Shown: one piece after another, positions 8,479-18,163 of the stretch
How the letters are laid out: each line of letters opens with the position of its first letter
How positions within the stretch are numbered: position 1 is the stretch's first letter
Assembly: GCA_963727245.1 (NCBI GenBank)
Contig: CAVSFO010000005.1
Span: 310,001 to 374,000 of the forward strand
Source: JBKQVT01 sp963727245
Lineage (GTDB): Bacteria > Planctomycetota > Planctomycetia > Pirellulales > Thermoguttaceae
Direction of reading: 5' to 3'
DNA length: 64,000 nucleotides
Made by a program: the position numbers and the translations under genes
The notes under the pieces: generated by a model
What the model saw: the letters and a program-made list of their open reading frames with translations, nothing else
Told to the model about the DNA's origin: nothing
The model's database searches: none

Positions 8479-9555
8479 CTAAAACGTGGGATTGGTTTGG
8501 GGATGGTTGTAGTCGCGGCCCATCGTCTGCGTGCTGCGGATCGTCGAACTGCCTAAACTCACCACGCCCAACACGCGCTCGAACGGACTGACGATCTTCG
8601 AGATCACGTTGTTCAAAGTCACCATGTCGTCCTGGGCAATGAAGACCCGATCGCCCGGCAACACCTGAAAGTTCGTGGCTGCTGAACCCCCTTGGGTGAC
8701 CGCCACCCAGTCCACCGGCAGAATCTGCTCGCAGGGGAAATTTCCCGGCGCCGGCCGGGCAATCCAAATGTGCGTGCTGGAAAGCTGCGACAGCCCGTTC
8801 ACCTGGCTGATGGCATCCAGCACCGTCTCGTTGCCGGTGATTTGGAAGCGTCGCACGTTGTCCCCCATCTCCGCCCCCTGGGTAATCACGTAGTAGACCT
8901 TCGAGTTGTAGGCCACCACGTCCACCGACAGTTTCGGCGAATCGACAAATTGCCTGAGGTGCTTCTCGATGGCCAGCCGGGCCTCGGTCACCGTCAGCCC
9001 GGCGACGTGCACCACCCCGTACTGCCGCAGGTTGATCGTGCCGTCGGGACCGACCAGGTATTGGCCGGTCAACTGCTGCGCCCCGTACACGCGGGCCAGT
9101 TGCACGGAGACCTCCGGCTCGCGGATGATCTGGCCGAGCTTGGCCTCGATGGCCTTCTTCGCATCGTCCAGGGTCATGCCCACCACGCGGATGCTGCCGT
9201 AGGCCGGCCCCAGGTTCACCACCCCCTCGGCCTCGACCATGTAATAGTTGTCGATGGGCTGGTCGGGCATGGCATTGGTGACGTGGATTTGCAGGACGTC
9301 GTAGACCTCGGCCCGGTAGGGGGGCAAGGGCACGAGTCGGGGCATGTCGATGCTGAGGATGTCGGGCGGTTCGATGCGATAGGTGGGCAGGGAGACCTTG
9401 GAGAGTTCCCTGGGGGGCGTCATGGCCGGCGGCAAGGCCTGATCGAGCAGGTCGTTGCTGACGTTGACTGCCTTGCAGCCGGCCAGGATGGCCAGCACGC
9501 AAGCCAAGCCAGCCCACAGCCGCAGCGCCGGCAGCAATTGACGCCCGATGGTCAT
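8479..9555 (-). CDS. Outer-membrane polysaccharide biosynthesis/export lipoprotein (Wza-like)
   Basis: A 358-residue protein with a lipoprotein signal (LACVLAILAGC, lipobox Cys at about residue 27), then two poly_export-type beta domains (near 75-140 and 150-205; motifs YRAEVYDVLQI and GPDGTINLRQYG) and an SLBB-like ligand-binding domain (about 220-310). It is expected to form the outer-membrane pore for exopolysaccharide. No glycosyltransferases or Wzc partner are in the window, so the export cargo is unknown. A terminator and a long gap separate it from the upstream DUF1559 gene. Confidence 0.85.
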   Translation of the reverse strand: MTIGRQLLPALRLWAGLACVLAILAGCKAVNVSNDLLDQALPPAMTPPRELSKVSLPTYRIEPPDILSIDMPRLVPLPPYRAEVYDVLQIHVTNAMPDQPIDNYYMVEAEGVVNLGPAYGSIRVVGMTLDDAKKAIEAKLGQIIREPEVSVQLARVYGAQQLTGQYLVGPDGTINLRQYGVVHVAGLTVTEARLAIEKHLRQFVDSPKLSVDVVAYNSKVYYVITQGAEMGDNVRRFQITGNETVLDAISQVNGLSQLSSTHIWIARPAPGNFPCEQILPVDWVAVTQGGSAATNFQVLPGDRVFIAQDDMVTLNNVISKIVSPFERVLGVVSLGSSTIRSTQTMGRDYNHPQTNPTF

Positions 9556-10015
9556 GACGGGGTTGATCCCGGAGTTAGTTTAGTCAAGTTGCGTAAGGGG
9601 AATTGGTTCTAGTAACTTAGATAAGGCAAGTACCTGTTGCGCATGGCCGTCAAAGTCATCCCCAATGACGCTGTCGAAATAATCGGCAAAGTTTGCCAAG
9701 CACTTTGCCCATTCTCAGCGATTTGACCCCGATCCTGTTGCCAGGAAATGGCTTCGGCGGGTCGTTCAGCGTACAAAAATGCCCGGGGCGTAGGAAAATC
9801 GCCCCCCGAGGGCCACGGGCGTCATCGCGGAGATAGCCGGAGATCCCGGCACTATGAGAAAATCCCCCGAATGCAGGAAGGCATCCGGGGGGAATTTAGG
9901 GGAGATGGCAGCGCGTGATAGCTTGCCGGCGACCCGGTTGCGACCGAAGCAAGATCCTCTTGACTCGCCCCGACGGGGCTCGATTACCGGCGCGACGTCA
10001 GGCTGGAGAAGTTAG
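9556..10015. other. Intergenic region with terminator of the DUF1559 gene
   Basis: No gene is supported. A strong minus-strand terminator lies at 9862-9893. The remainder should hold the promoter of the export gene, but no clear -35/-10 pair is visible. Confidence 0.6.
9862..9893 (-). terminator. Intrinsic terminator downstream of the DUF1559 gene
   Basis: Read on the minus strand, CCCCCCGGATGC pairs with GCATTCGGGGG around a 6-nt loop and is followed by ATTTTCT. It lies about 125 nt past the stop of the minus-strand DUF1559 gene. Confidence 0.65.
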
Positions 10016-10894
10016 TCAAGGCATCGCATAAGTCGATTCGTCTAATAGGGCCGCTGTGCCGCTGACACTGTTGATGGGGTTTACCAATTGTTCGAAGGTG
10101 GTGCTAGCGTTGATGTCGCCGCGCAAGAAAATGACATGACCATCGCAGAAGGCAGCGATCGCACCGCCGCCGTGCGCCGACTCAAGATTGTCGTTAAACG
10201 TTGGCGGGTAGGTGTAGCTGTTGATGATGCCGGGGGTGGTGGTGCTGCTGGTGGCGCCGTATGCAAAGCTGACACAAGACGAAGACGTAGAGGTCAAACT
10301 GGGACAATCCTGCCAGGAATGGGTCTTTGATCCTTGAGTACCCGCGGTGCTCGTGTAAATCTCGAGGTTCTCGGAGAGCATGAGGGTCATCGATGCGCCA
10401 TCGAGGATGCCGTCCAGCGACAACCCCTGAAAGCCCGGATTATTTCCATCCTGGAGTACCCAACCATTGGCGGTATAGGAGGACTGATTCTTCGGGGCGC
10501 TGCCTGCGAGGGAAAAGGAGGTATCATCCGGGCAAATAAAGACCTGGACGACAGGAGGGTTCGCCAAGGTTCCCCCCGTTGCCGCCGTAATGGCCTTCCA
10601 AATGTCTCCCCGGTCGAGGTAGGGCAAGAGCGAGGTGCCCCAACTGGCAGAAGCGGTGCCGGCGCCCGCCGTCATTGGCATTTGAAAGCCCGGAAACAAT
10701 CGCTGACTGGATTCGAAGTTTATCGTCGCCATCGCAAGCTGGTGCAGGTTGTTCGTGCACCTTGCGCGACGGCCGCTCTCGCGAGCGGACTGAACGGCTG
10801 GTAACAACAGCCCCATTAGCATGCCGATGATGGTAATGACCACCAGCAGTTCGACCAAGGTAAAACCGCGACTCTTGCTTCTCCGCCGGTTCAT
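10016..10894 (-). CDS. DUF1559 pilin-like protein 1
   Basis: A 292-residue protein of the planctomycete-expanded DUF1559 family. The N-terminal type IV prepilin motif GFTLVELLVVITIIGMLMG (residues about 10-28) is processed after the Gly in pilins. A long beta-rich extracellular domain follows, with the CxxD-type CPDD and the family C-terminal signature HGGGAIAAFCDGHVIFLRG. ATG 10894 is chosen because GGAGGT precedes it; upstream in-frame codons lack a ribosome site. It is divergent from a second DUF1559 gene, which suggests a gene pair made by duplication. The role is structural or type II secretion-like, not established. Confidence 0.9.
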   Translation of the reverse strand: MNRRRSKSRGFTLVELLVVITIIGMLMGLLLPAVQSARESGRRARCTNNLHQLAMATINFESSQRLFPGFQMPMTAGAGTASASWGTSLLPYLDRGDIWKAITAATGGTLANPPVVQVFICPDDTSFSLAGSAPKNQSSYTANGWVLQDGNNPGFQGLSLDGILDGASMTLMLSENLEIYTSTAGTQGSKTHSWQDCPSLTSTSSSCVSFAYGATSSTTTPGIINSYTYPPTFNDNLESAHGGGAIAAFCDGHVIFLRGDINASTTFEQLVNPINSVSGTAALLDESTYAMP

Positions 10895-11124
10895 GGGACA
10901 CCTCCGCCTCTCTGAGGACCGCTTGCGATCTCGCCCCTGGCTGGCCCACATGTTCATTCTCTCAAATTTCGGGAAGGAAATCCAGTGATTTCACCAAGAA
11001 TTCGGACGATCTCGCCCCCGGTTGGCAAAATTCCCCCGCGAGAGGCTGGCATTTCCCGGCAATTTCTGCGAGAATAGCAGGTAGAGGGCAAAGCGTTGCA
11101 TTCTTGCCGGAACAGGTGGGTTTT

Positions 11125-11946
11125 ATGTCTACGCACACCGATCTTTGGAAACGCGCGGGACGCGGCTTTACGCTGGTGGAATTGCTGGTCGTGATTGCCA
11201 TCATTGGCACGCTGGTGGGCCTGTTGTTGCCCGCCGTCAACAGCGTCCGGGAGCGGGCCCGGCAGGCCACCTGTCTCAACAACCAGCATGAGGTGGCCAC
11301 GTCGCTCCTTACCTACGAGGCCACTCACGGGCATTTTCCCGGCTACCTCAATCCGTCGATGGGTGGCGGCACGGTGAACGGGGGGGGCTACTGCTTGACG
11401 AACTGGGCCATCCCCTTGTTGCCGAACCTCGGGCGAAACGACCTCTGGACTAACACCAGCAGCGGCTCAAGCTGGCAGAACGGGGGGACTGGGGCGTCGG
11501 GCCTGGTTAGCACGCTCGTGTGTCCGGACGACACCGCCTGGGCAAGCGTCACTGCCGGCAGCGCAAACGCCCCGATCAGTTTCGTTGTCAACGCCAACCC
11601 GGGCGTCTTCCAAAATCGGACCACTGCCACGTACTCCGAGCTGACGTTGTCGCAAATCTCGGCACCCACGCAGATTATCATGCTCGGAGAAAAGTATTCC
11701 GGCACCACCACCAATCCACCCTCCGCGAGCGCGTTTTGGAGCCAGGCAGTCACCGCGGGCGCTGCGCAGAACTACCTGACCTTCTCGCAGTGGACATCTC
11801 CCCTTCAGAACACCTTTACCACCACGTACTATACCCCAACCAACCACCTCAACATCATCAATGTGGTCTTCTTCGACGGCCACGGCATGTCGATGAGGAG
11901 TAACACCAACATCGCATCGGGGTCGCCCTATCTGCCCGGCCCGTAA
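11125..11946 (+). CDS. DUF1559 pilin-like protein 2
   Basis: A 273-residue paralogue of the divergent gene. The prepilin leader GFTLVELLVVIAIIGTLVG is at about residues 14-32, followed by the DUF1559 core with CLNNQHEVATSLLTYE, CPDD and the C-terminal FFDGHGMSMR signature. ATG 11125 is supported by AGGTGG about 5-10 nt upstream; TTG 11104 is less likely. The two genes share a 230-bp control region. A terminator-like hairpin lies downstream at 12096-12122. Confidence 0.9.
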   Translation: MSTHTDLWKRAGRGFTLVELLVVIAIIGTLVGLLLPAVNSVRERARQATCLNNQHEVATSLLTYEATHGHFPGYLNPSMGGGTVNGGGYCLTNWAIPLLPNLGRNDLWTNTSSGSSWQNGGTGASGLVSTLVCPDDTAWASVTAGSANAPISFVVNANPGVFQNRTTATYSELTLSQISAPTQIIMLGEKYSGTTTNPPSASAFWSQAVTAGAAQNYLTFSQWTSPLQNTFTTTYYTPTNHLNIINVVFFDGHGMSMRSNTNIASGSPYLPGP

Positions 11947-11977
11947 AGCCGTCGGGTCGGCGGTCGAGCGGTACAAC

Positions 11978-12049
11978 GTAGGTCAGGCACTCCGTGCCTG
12001 AGAGCCTGCGGATTCCGGCAACCTCCTGTCAGGCACGGAGTGCCTGACC
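11978..12049. repeat. Family B inverted repeat, copy 2
   Basis: GTAGGTCAGGCACTCCGTGC and the inverted arm GTCAGGCACGGAGTGCCTGA enclose about 24 nt. It lies just after the DUF1559-2 stop codon. Confidence 0.75.
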
Positions 12050-12095
12050 GAGGCCGGTCGCCTCTTCCAGCGAGTTCTCGCCATTCGATGCCGCC

Positions 12096-12122
12096 GCCCC
12101 GCTTGCAAACAGGGGGCTTTTC
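12096..12122 (+). terminator. Terminator-like hairpin downstream of DUF1559 protein 2
   Basis: GCCCC and GGGGGC flank the loop GCTTGCAAACA and are followed by TTTTCT. It could end the DUF1559-2 transcript. The unit recurs with minor changes at 18105-18134 (+) and 61697-61747 (-). Confidence 0.45.
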
Positions 12123-12347
12123 TCGCTGGCAGAACATTTCTGAAGAACGTAGACACGTTGGGGAAGGAATTGGCGGAAAGGTCGTGCCCACGCAAGCCCC
12201 CTGGCCGGGTTATTTGGTGCGGCTCCCGGAACGACGGTTTTGACCTTTTTGCGGCATGGCCTATATACATTAATGGGAAGGTGCCAGTGCCGCCGGACTT
12301 GGGCGTCCGGCCAGGCCGCCGCTCCATCGACCTTGCGAAACATCCGC

Positions 12348-13194
12348 ATGACTACTGTGCCCGAACCAAGCCTCGGCACCGAAGTTCTCGCCCCGGCGGC
12401 CCTGCCGACGGCCGAAGCGCAGCGGAGTCGCTTGCGGGAGTTTCTGGCTTCGCAGCAGCGGCGTTGGAGTCAAGCCGAGTCGCAGTTGCTCGACGAGGTC
12501 GAGCGTTTGCTCGGCGCGTTGTCGGAGGGCCGTGAAGCGCCCGGCGTCGCGGCGGAAACGGCCGTCGCGCCGGGAGATGGCCGGCAGCCGCGGTCAGCCG
12601 AAGTGGAATTGTTGAGGGCCCGCGTTGCGGAGTTGGAGCGGCAGCTTGCCCAGGCGCAATCGTGCGGCCACGGCGCGGCGGGCAGCGTGTTGGATTGGGA
12701 GGTGGAGAAGCGCCGCATCCTCGCGGCCTTGGAATCGGAAAGCGGCGGCGACGGCGCGGCCGGCGACGCCCAGCGCACGACGATCGAGCAGGTCATTCGC
12801 ACTACCGATGAGATCGTGGCCGACAAGCAGCGCGAGGTGGTGGAATTGCAGGGCCTGCTGGCCAGTCAGAGCAGCAACCTGGCCGGGGTGGCCGTGGGAG
12901 CGGCTGCCCTGGGCAAGTCGCTCGACCAGGACGCCATCATTCGCCACGAGCGGGAAGTGCTGAAGCAGATGCAAGAGCAGTGCCGGGAGAAGCTGCGGCA
13001 GGCGGAAATCGAGATTCTCGATGGAGCGGGCCCAGATCGCCCGCCAAAAGGCGGAAGTCGAGGCCCGCTGTCGTGCCTTGGCCGTGCCGATCCCGGCGCC
13101 GGGCGACCCGGCGGTCGCCGCCAAGGCCGACGAGCAACCGGTCCGCGGCCGCTGGTTGGCCCGCCTCGGCCTGAAGAGCCCGGAAGAACGTTAG
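12348..13194 (+). CDS. Coiled-coil protein of unknown function, one frameshift
   Basis: About 281 residues, mostly predicted coiled coil and very rich in Glu, Arg and Ala, with heptad-like segments VELLRARVAELERQLA (about 87-102) and EREVLKQMQEQCREKLRQAEIEI (about 206-228). The frame changes near 13018: the sequence reads EIEILDGA, whereas the other frame continues SMERAQIARQKAEVEARCR and ends LGLKSPEER. One surplus base explains both halves. No signal peptide and no known domain are seen. It is followed at once by a family A repeat. The function is not known to me. Confidence 0.65.
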
Positions 13195-13200
13195 AAGCGA

Positions 13201-13301
13201 GTAGGGTGGGTCGACGGGCACCATGCAAAGCATGGTCGGCGAGCCCCACCATTTCCCCGGCGGACTCATTGGTGGGGCTCGCTGCGCTCGACCCACCCTA
13301 C
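13201..13301. repeat. REPIN-like inverted repeat, family A, copy 2
   Basis: The arms GTAGGGTGGGTCGA...GAGCCCCACCA and TGGTGGGGCTCGC...CACCCTAC surround a short spacer. The left arm carries an insertion (CGGGCACCATGCAAAGCATGG). The flank ACCTTCCGCAACAG to its right also flanks other copies. Confidence 0.8.
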
Positions 13302-13328
13302 GACTGTTCTACCTTCCGCAACAGAGAC

Positions 13329-15877
13329 TCAGCCACTACGCGCATCGGCGTCGCCCAGCCTGACCCACTCGGCGCCGTGGATATCGCCGAAGATTTTCTT
13401 GCCGCCGGCCAGCCGATCGCCGCGGCCCTCGCTGAAGTTGAACACGGCTACCGTGGCGGGGTCGCTGCCGAGCTGGGTGGGTGGGGTGAAATCTGCGTCG
13501 TAGCGGGCGGCCTTGGAGACGCGCAGGGCGCGGACCATCCCCTTGAAACCATTACTGATATTGCCTTTGTTTCCGCCAGCGAGCAGAGCGCCCAGCACAA
13601 ACGGCATATCGCCTGGCTTGTGTTGCCCGTTCAGCCACTTGCTGTCAATGCGCCGCCCGTCGACATACAACCGCATCTGATGACCGTCGTAGACCGCGGC
13701 CACGTGGGTCCACTGGCGGCCGCCCCCGCCGCCGGAAATCACCGAATTGATGTTGTTTAGGCGGACGCCGACCAGCATATCGATGCGGAAGAACCAGGTG
13801 TTGCCGTTGCGGCCGAGACTGAGGCCGGTGCGATCGCCGTTGCCGAACAAGATGGACCTGCCGCCGTTGCCGTCGGGATCGATCTTGACCAGGGCTTCGA
13901 TGGTGATGGGGAGCGTGCCGGGGTAGAGAAGGTTGTGGATCACCACGTAGCTGCTCTGGCCGTCGAACTCCAGGGCGTATTGGCCCGCGCTGACGCCCAG
14001 GCTGTCCAGCCGCTTGTGGACTTCGGATGCCTGCGCACCGGACAACTGCGGCAGCGCCAAGGTATACCAGTGCGCCGCCCGGTTCTTGAGGCGTGAGGCC
14101 TCCAGGCCGGAATACTTCTTGGCCAGGCTCCACCACAGATTTCCCGCCGTCAGTTGGTCCGCAGACTTATCCTGCTTGGCCAGGTCCTGCTTGGCCGCTT
14201 CCGCCATATCGGCATCCGAGCCCTTGGCCAGATAAGGCAGCCCCTTCTCCCAATCGCCCGTCACCAGGCAGTACCAACTGCCCACGGTCAGGTTCGTCTC
14301 CGGATCGTCGGGTTTGTCGCGGAGGGCGGCAATCGCGCTTTGCACCTCGGGCATCCGCTCCTTGAGCTTTTCCACGTCCTTGATCGAGGACTGAATCACC
14401 GACTTCATCTTGGGGTCGTGCAGGCGGTTGGCCGCGGGCTGGGCAAGGTTCAAGAATCGCAGCGCCGTCTCCACGTCCCCCTTGGTGAGGGCGTCGGCGG
14501 TCAATTTCCGGCAGACTTCCAGCAAGTTCCGGCCGGCCGCTTGCACCTGGGGTGTGATTTTTTTGCCCCCCCCGGGGCCCAAAGCCTTGGTCAACTCGTC
14601 CGCCCAACTCTGCACCATGTCGGCCTTCATGGCCGCCACGTCGATGTCGTAGGAATCGCTGATCTTGTCGAGAATGTCGATCGCCTTGCCGACCTGGCCG
14701 GCCTCGCGATCCAGTTTGGCGGCCTCTTCCATGGCAACCAACTGGGTCGCCGGGCTGAAGAAGGTGTTGTGCTCGGTCTCGCTCACCATCCGCTCAGCCA
14801 GAGCAATTTTCTCCTGGTTCGACTCGAGATCGAGCACATGGTTCAGGTATCTGTCCCGCACGGTCCGCTCCGCCTTCTTCCTGGCGGCCTCATCGGGGGG
14901 CGGGATCTTCTTCGGCGCCGCCGCTGGCTTCGGGCCGGGCTTCTTGGGCTCATTGTCTTCTCCGCCCGGCTGCACCGGCTCCTCTTGTGTCTTCTCCGCA
15001 CCCAAACCCGACGGCTTTTCCGGCGCCGTATCGTTCTCTTTCGGCGGCTTGGCCGGCTCCGGCGCTGGAGTCTCCGGCTGGTCCGGCGGCGCGACGGGTT
15101 CTACCGGATGATCGTTGCCTTGAGTATCCGGCGCCGGCACCGGCCGGTCGATTTTCGGGGTTCGTGGCGGGCACCTTCGGGGGTTCCGCTGACATGTCCC
15201 TCGGCGGGCCCGGCCTTAACCGGCGGCGCGACGGTCTTTTCAGGACCGTGATCCGGCTGCTCCGGCGCTTTGTTGGGCGGCGGGTGATGGTCCGGGACGC
15301 TGGGAGCAGGGCCAACAACGACCTGGCGGGGGGAAGCATCCTGGCCTTTGGGCGTCGTCCACACGATGATGAGCACCACCGCGGCCAGACCGGCAACGAC
15401 CGCGAGGATGACGACCCAGGGCGTCTTGGTCTTGGTCTTGGTCTTCTTCGGGGCCGCGTGGACCGGCCGCAAGGTCGTGCCGGGCGTGCTCTCGAACTGG
15501 GTGAGAAAGGAGTCGCCGGCGGGTTCGGCCGCCGCCACGGGCGGCGGGGGAGGCGTCGCCACGCCCGCGGCCGCCTCGGCGGCGGAACCTTGCCCGCTGA
15601 GCCGCTGCCGCAACTCTTCGTCGTATTTCTGTTTCTTTGCCGGGCTGAGCAGGCAGACGCGGGCGGCGGCCACCTCGTTGAGCAGTTTCTCGGCCAGGGC
15701 GGAGTGCTTGCCCGTATTGAAGCGCTTCAGGTGCGCCATCCGCTGATCGGCGGCGTTCTCGATCACCTCGGCATCGGCCTCGAAGACCTCGATGGCCAAC
15801 AGGCGGTAATGGTGGATGGGGTGATCCCTGAGCGGAATGCCGAACCACTTGAGGTAAGGATCAAACGATTCGCTCAC
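13329..15877 (-). CDS. J-like domain / transmembrane / LamG jellyroll protein, one frameshift
   Basis: About 849 residues over two frames. Residues 1-90 form a planctomycete J-domain-like module (FDPYLKWFGIPLRDHPIHHY, then a helical region ending KKQKYDEELRQRL). One membrane helix lies near 150-172 (WVVILAVVAGLAAVVLIIVW), followed by a Pro-rich linker, an alpha-helical TPR-like region and a C-terminal concanavalin/LamG-like domain (EFDGQSSYVVI, WTHVAAVYDG, MRLYVDGRRI). The frame changes around 15140-15165, in the GC-rich linker. Similar N-terminal modules occur with other planctomycete membrane proteins. A surface-binding role is inferred from LamG. The window places it next to methyltransferase genes with no clear link. 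Confidence 0.75.
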
Positions 15878-16021
15878 CGGCTCATACTCCTATTGGGGCG
15901 GCACCCTACATTCTAATCCTCTGCCGCCGGAACTGCAATCCCCTGGGAGTTAGACGCAGCAGCGGCGAAACCGTTCTCCGGTTTTCGGCCCCAAACTGGA
16001 AAAAACCGGGGAAAAACCGCC

Positions 16022-17846
16022 TCACCAGCCCTCGATCACCGCCGAGGCGATCTCGATCTTGCCCAGCGGGGCACTGACCTGAATGCCGGCGACCCGCCCA
16101 CGGACCCGCGCCACCGACTCGCGGGCGATCTCGATCCCCAGGGCAAGCTGGTCCTCGCGGCTCTCGACCGAGGCCATCCGCTCCATCAGGGCATCGGGCA
16201 CGACGACGCCGGGCACCTCGTTCCGCATGAACGAGGCATTGCGATAACTGATCAGCGGCCAGATGCCGGCCAGGATGGGAATGCCGTAGCGGTCGACTTC
16301 GTCGAGGAACCGCAGCAAGGCCTCGGGATCGAAGACCGGCTGCGTGATGGCGAACTCCGCGCCCGCTTCCACCTTCTGCCGGAAGCGGTCCAGTTCGCGC
16401 TGCCGGTCCAAGGCCGTGGGATCCAGTCCCACGCCGATGACGGCGAACGTCGGCGGCTGGATCGTCTGGCCGCCCAGGTCGATGCCGCAATTCAGCCGCT
16501 GCTGCACGGCCACCATGCCGATGGAATCGGTATCGAAGACGCCGGTGGCCTGCGGGTAGTCGCCCAGCTTGGGCGGATCGCCGGTGATGAACAAGAGGTT
16601 GTGGATCTGGCAGGCGGCGCAGGCCAGCAGGTCGGCCTGCATGCCGATGAGGTTGCGATCGCGGCAGCAGAAGTGCAGGATGGCCTCGATGCCCGCCTCC
16701 TGCTGGAGACGCTGCGCCGTCACCAGCGGCGAGATCCGCGAGCTGGCCCGCGGGCCGTCCGGAATGTTGATGGCGTTGACGCCGCGCTCCTGCAGCGCCT
16801 TGCTCTTGGCCACCGTGCTGCTCAGGTCATAGCCGCGCGGCGGCACCAATTCCACGGTGGCCACCCATTGCCGCCGCGCCAGCCGGCCCGCCAGCCGCGA
16901 TTTCCCCGCAAACGGGGCGGGCTCTTGCGGCGCCGCCGCTTGCGCCGGCGCCGCCGCCGGCCTGATCCTGCGCCCGGCTCAGCGGCTTGACGGCCCGGGC
17001 GATCTCGCGGATATGATCGGGCGTGGTGCCGCAACAGCCGCCCACCGCCGAGGCCCCCAACTCCACGTAACGCCTGGCGTAGGTGGTCAGGTACTCGGGC
17101 GAACAGAAATAGATGCGGCGGTTTTCCACTTCCTTGGGCATGCCGGCGTTGGGCTGCACGATCAACGGACCGGAGCACACCCCCACCGCCGCCTCGACGG
17201 CGCTGAGGAGTCCGTCCGGGCCGCTGCCGCAGTTCATTCCCCAGGCGACCGGCGCGGGCAACTCTTGCGGCAGCGGCGCCAGCATCCGTCCGATCGGCTC
17301 CCCCGAGGCCGATTCGCACTGGCCCACGATGGCCGCCGACAGCACGAAGGGCGTCTCGGGCAACTGCCGCAGGGCGGCCGCCGCGCGCTCCAAGGCCGCC
17401 CGGGTCGGCAGCGTCTCGAAGATGATGAAATCGGCGCCGCCCTCCAGCAGGGCGGTGGCCTGCCGCACGATCATGCCGGCTAGGGCGTCCTCGTGCTGCG
17501 GCTGCGGCGGCAGCGGCCCGATCGAGCCGGCCACGAACACCGCCCGGCCGGCCCGGTCGGCCACCTCGCGCGCCAGCCGGGCCCCGGCGACATTGATCTG
17601 GGCGGTCTTCTCGGCCAGGCCGTACTTGGCCAGCGCCAGGCGATTGGCGCCGAAGGTGTTGGTCGTGAGCACGTCGGCCCCGGCGTCGCAGTATTGCTCG
17701 TGGATCTCCTGGATCAGCTTGGGATCGGACAGGCACAACTCGTCGAACGAACGGTTCGTGAAGACGTGGTGGCGGTAGATTTCGGTCCCCATGGCGCCGT
17801 CGAAGACGAGCACGTTGCCGGCGAGGGCTTCGCGAAATGTGGGCAT
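16022..17846 (-). CDS. Bifunctional homocysteine S-methyltransferase / methylenetetrahydrofolate reductase, one frameshift
   Basis: About 608 residues, YitJ-like. The N-terminal half is a Zn-dependent homocysteine methyltransferase: FDGAMGTEIY, the TTNTFGANR motif, a distal Cys in WGMNCGSGPDG and the zinc pair GGCCGTTPDHI near its end. The C-terminal half is an MTHFR TIM barrel (VATVELVPPRG, LLFITGDPPKLGDYP, ITQPVFDPE). It couples methyl-THF formation to methionine synthesis. The linker frame changes near 16975-16985 in a GGCGGCGGCGCC run; the corrected frame reads through APFAGKSRLAGRLARRQ. ATG 17846 (MPTFREALAG) is the start; upstream codons are repeat-derived. Confidence 0.85.
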
Positions 17847-17945
17847 GGGAGTTAGGGGCCGGGGATTAGGGGCCAGGGGAGGTGCGGTCACCTCCCGCAA
17901 CGGAACGTAATTAGTTTCTGTTGCGGAAACGATGTTGGCTGGATT

Positions 17946-18008
17946 GTCGCCTTTCGCTCCGCGAAAGTAGCGAGGGATTCGCGCCACTTTCGCGGAGCGA
18001 AAGGCGAC
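17946..18008. repeat. Inverted repeat with GTCGCCTTTCGCTCCGCGAAAG arms (family F)
   Basis: The left arm GTCGCCTTTCGCTCCGCGAA and its reverse complement at the right end flank about 17 nt. Each arm is itself a hairpin, so the unit has the same architecture as families A-C but a different sequence. It is bracketed by CCGCAACGGAA units that also flank family A copies. Confidence 0.75.
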
Positions 18009-18104
18009 AAAGGACCTTCCGCAACGGAAGGTAATTATACACGAGCGATCGCCACCGGTCACTGCCGCGGCGAGGGTTCCCTCTGAAAATGTCCCGCCGG
18101 CAAC

Positions 18105-18134
18105 CGCCCCCCCGACGCAGCCGGGGGGCTTTTC
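18105..18134 (+). repeat. CCCCCCG...CGGGGGGCTTTTCT hairpin
   Basis: A GC-rich stem followed by TTTTCT on the plus strand. No plus-strand gene lies upstream, so terminator function is doubtful. The unit resembles those at 12096-12122 and 61697-61747. Confidence 0.45.
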
Positions 18135-18163
18135 TAATCCCTAATCCCCAATCCCTAATCCCT
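18134..18163. repeat. AGGGATT heptamer array at the 3' end of the phosphoesterase gene
   Basis: On the minus strand AGGGATT, AGGGATT, GGGGATT and AGGGATT follow one another, a 7-bp period. The array encodes the last residues (GLGIGD) and the stop codon of the phosphoesterase. Confidence 0.7.

Larger units (their letters stand above)
11947..12347. other. Intergenic region with family B repeat and a duplicated hairpin unit
   Basis: No gene is supported. It holds a family B repeat at 11978-12049 and a CCCC...GGGGGCTTTTCT hairpin at 12096-12122 with downstream sequence. Together these two parts closely resemble about 60 bp at the start of the TPR gene (61697-61747, minus strand). Confidence 0.6.
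17847..18140. other. Repeat-filled gap upstream of the HMT-MTHFR gene
   Basis: No gene. In order it holds GGGGATTAGGGG-type sequence (17850-17880), a CCGCAACGGAA unit (about 17891), a large inverted repeat with TTTCGCTCCGCGAAA arms (17946-18008), a second CCGCAACGGAA unit (about 18017) and a terminator-like hairpin (18105-18134). No SAM or B12 riboswitch core is recognised. Confidence 0.6.

Noticed and set aside
10958..11124. Sigma-54 promoter (TGGCATTTCCCGGCA) for the second DUF1559 gene
   Set aside because: The spacing between the GG and GC elements is one base short of the consensus, and flanking bases do not match.
18105..18134. Riboswitch or transcription attenuator for the HMT-MTHFR gene
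   Set aside because: The hairpin is in the wrong orientation for the minus-strand gene, and no SAM or cobalamin riboswitch core was recognised in the leader.
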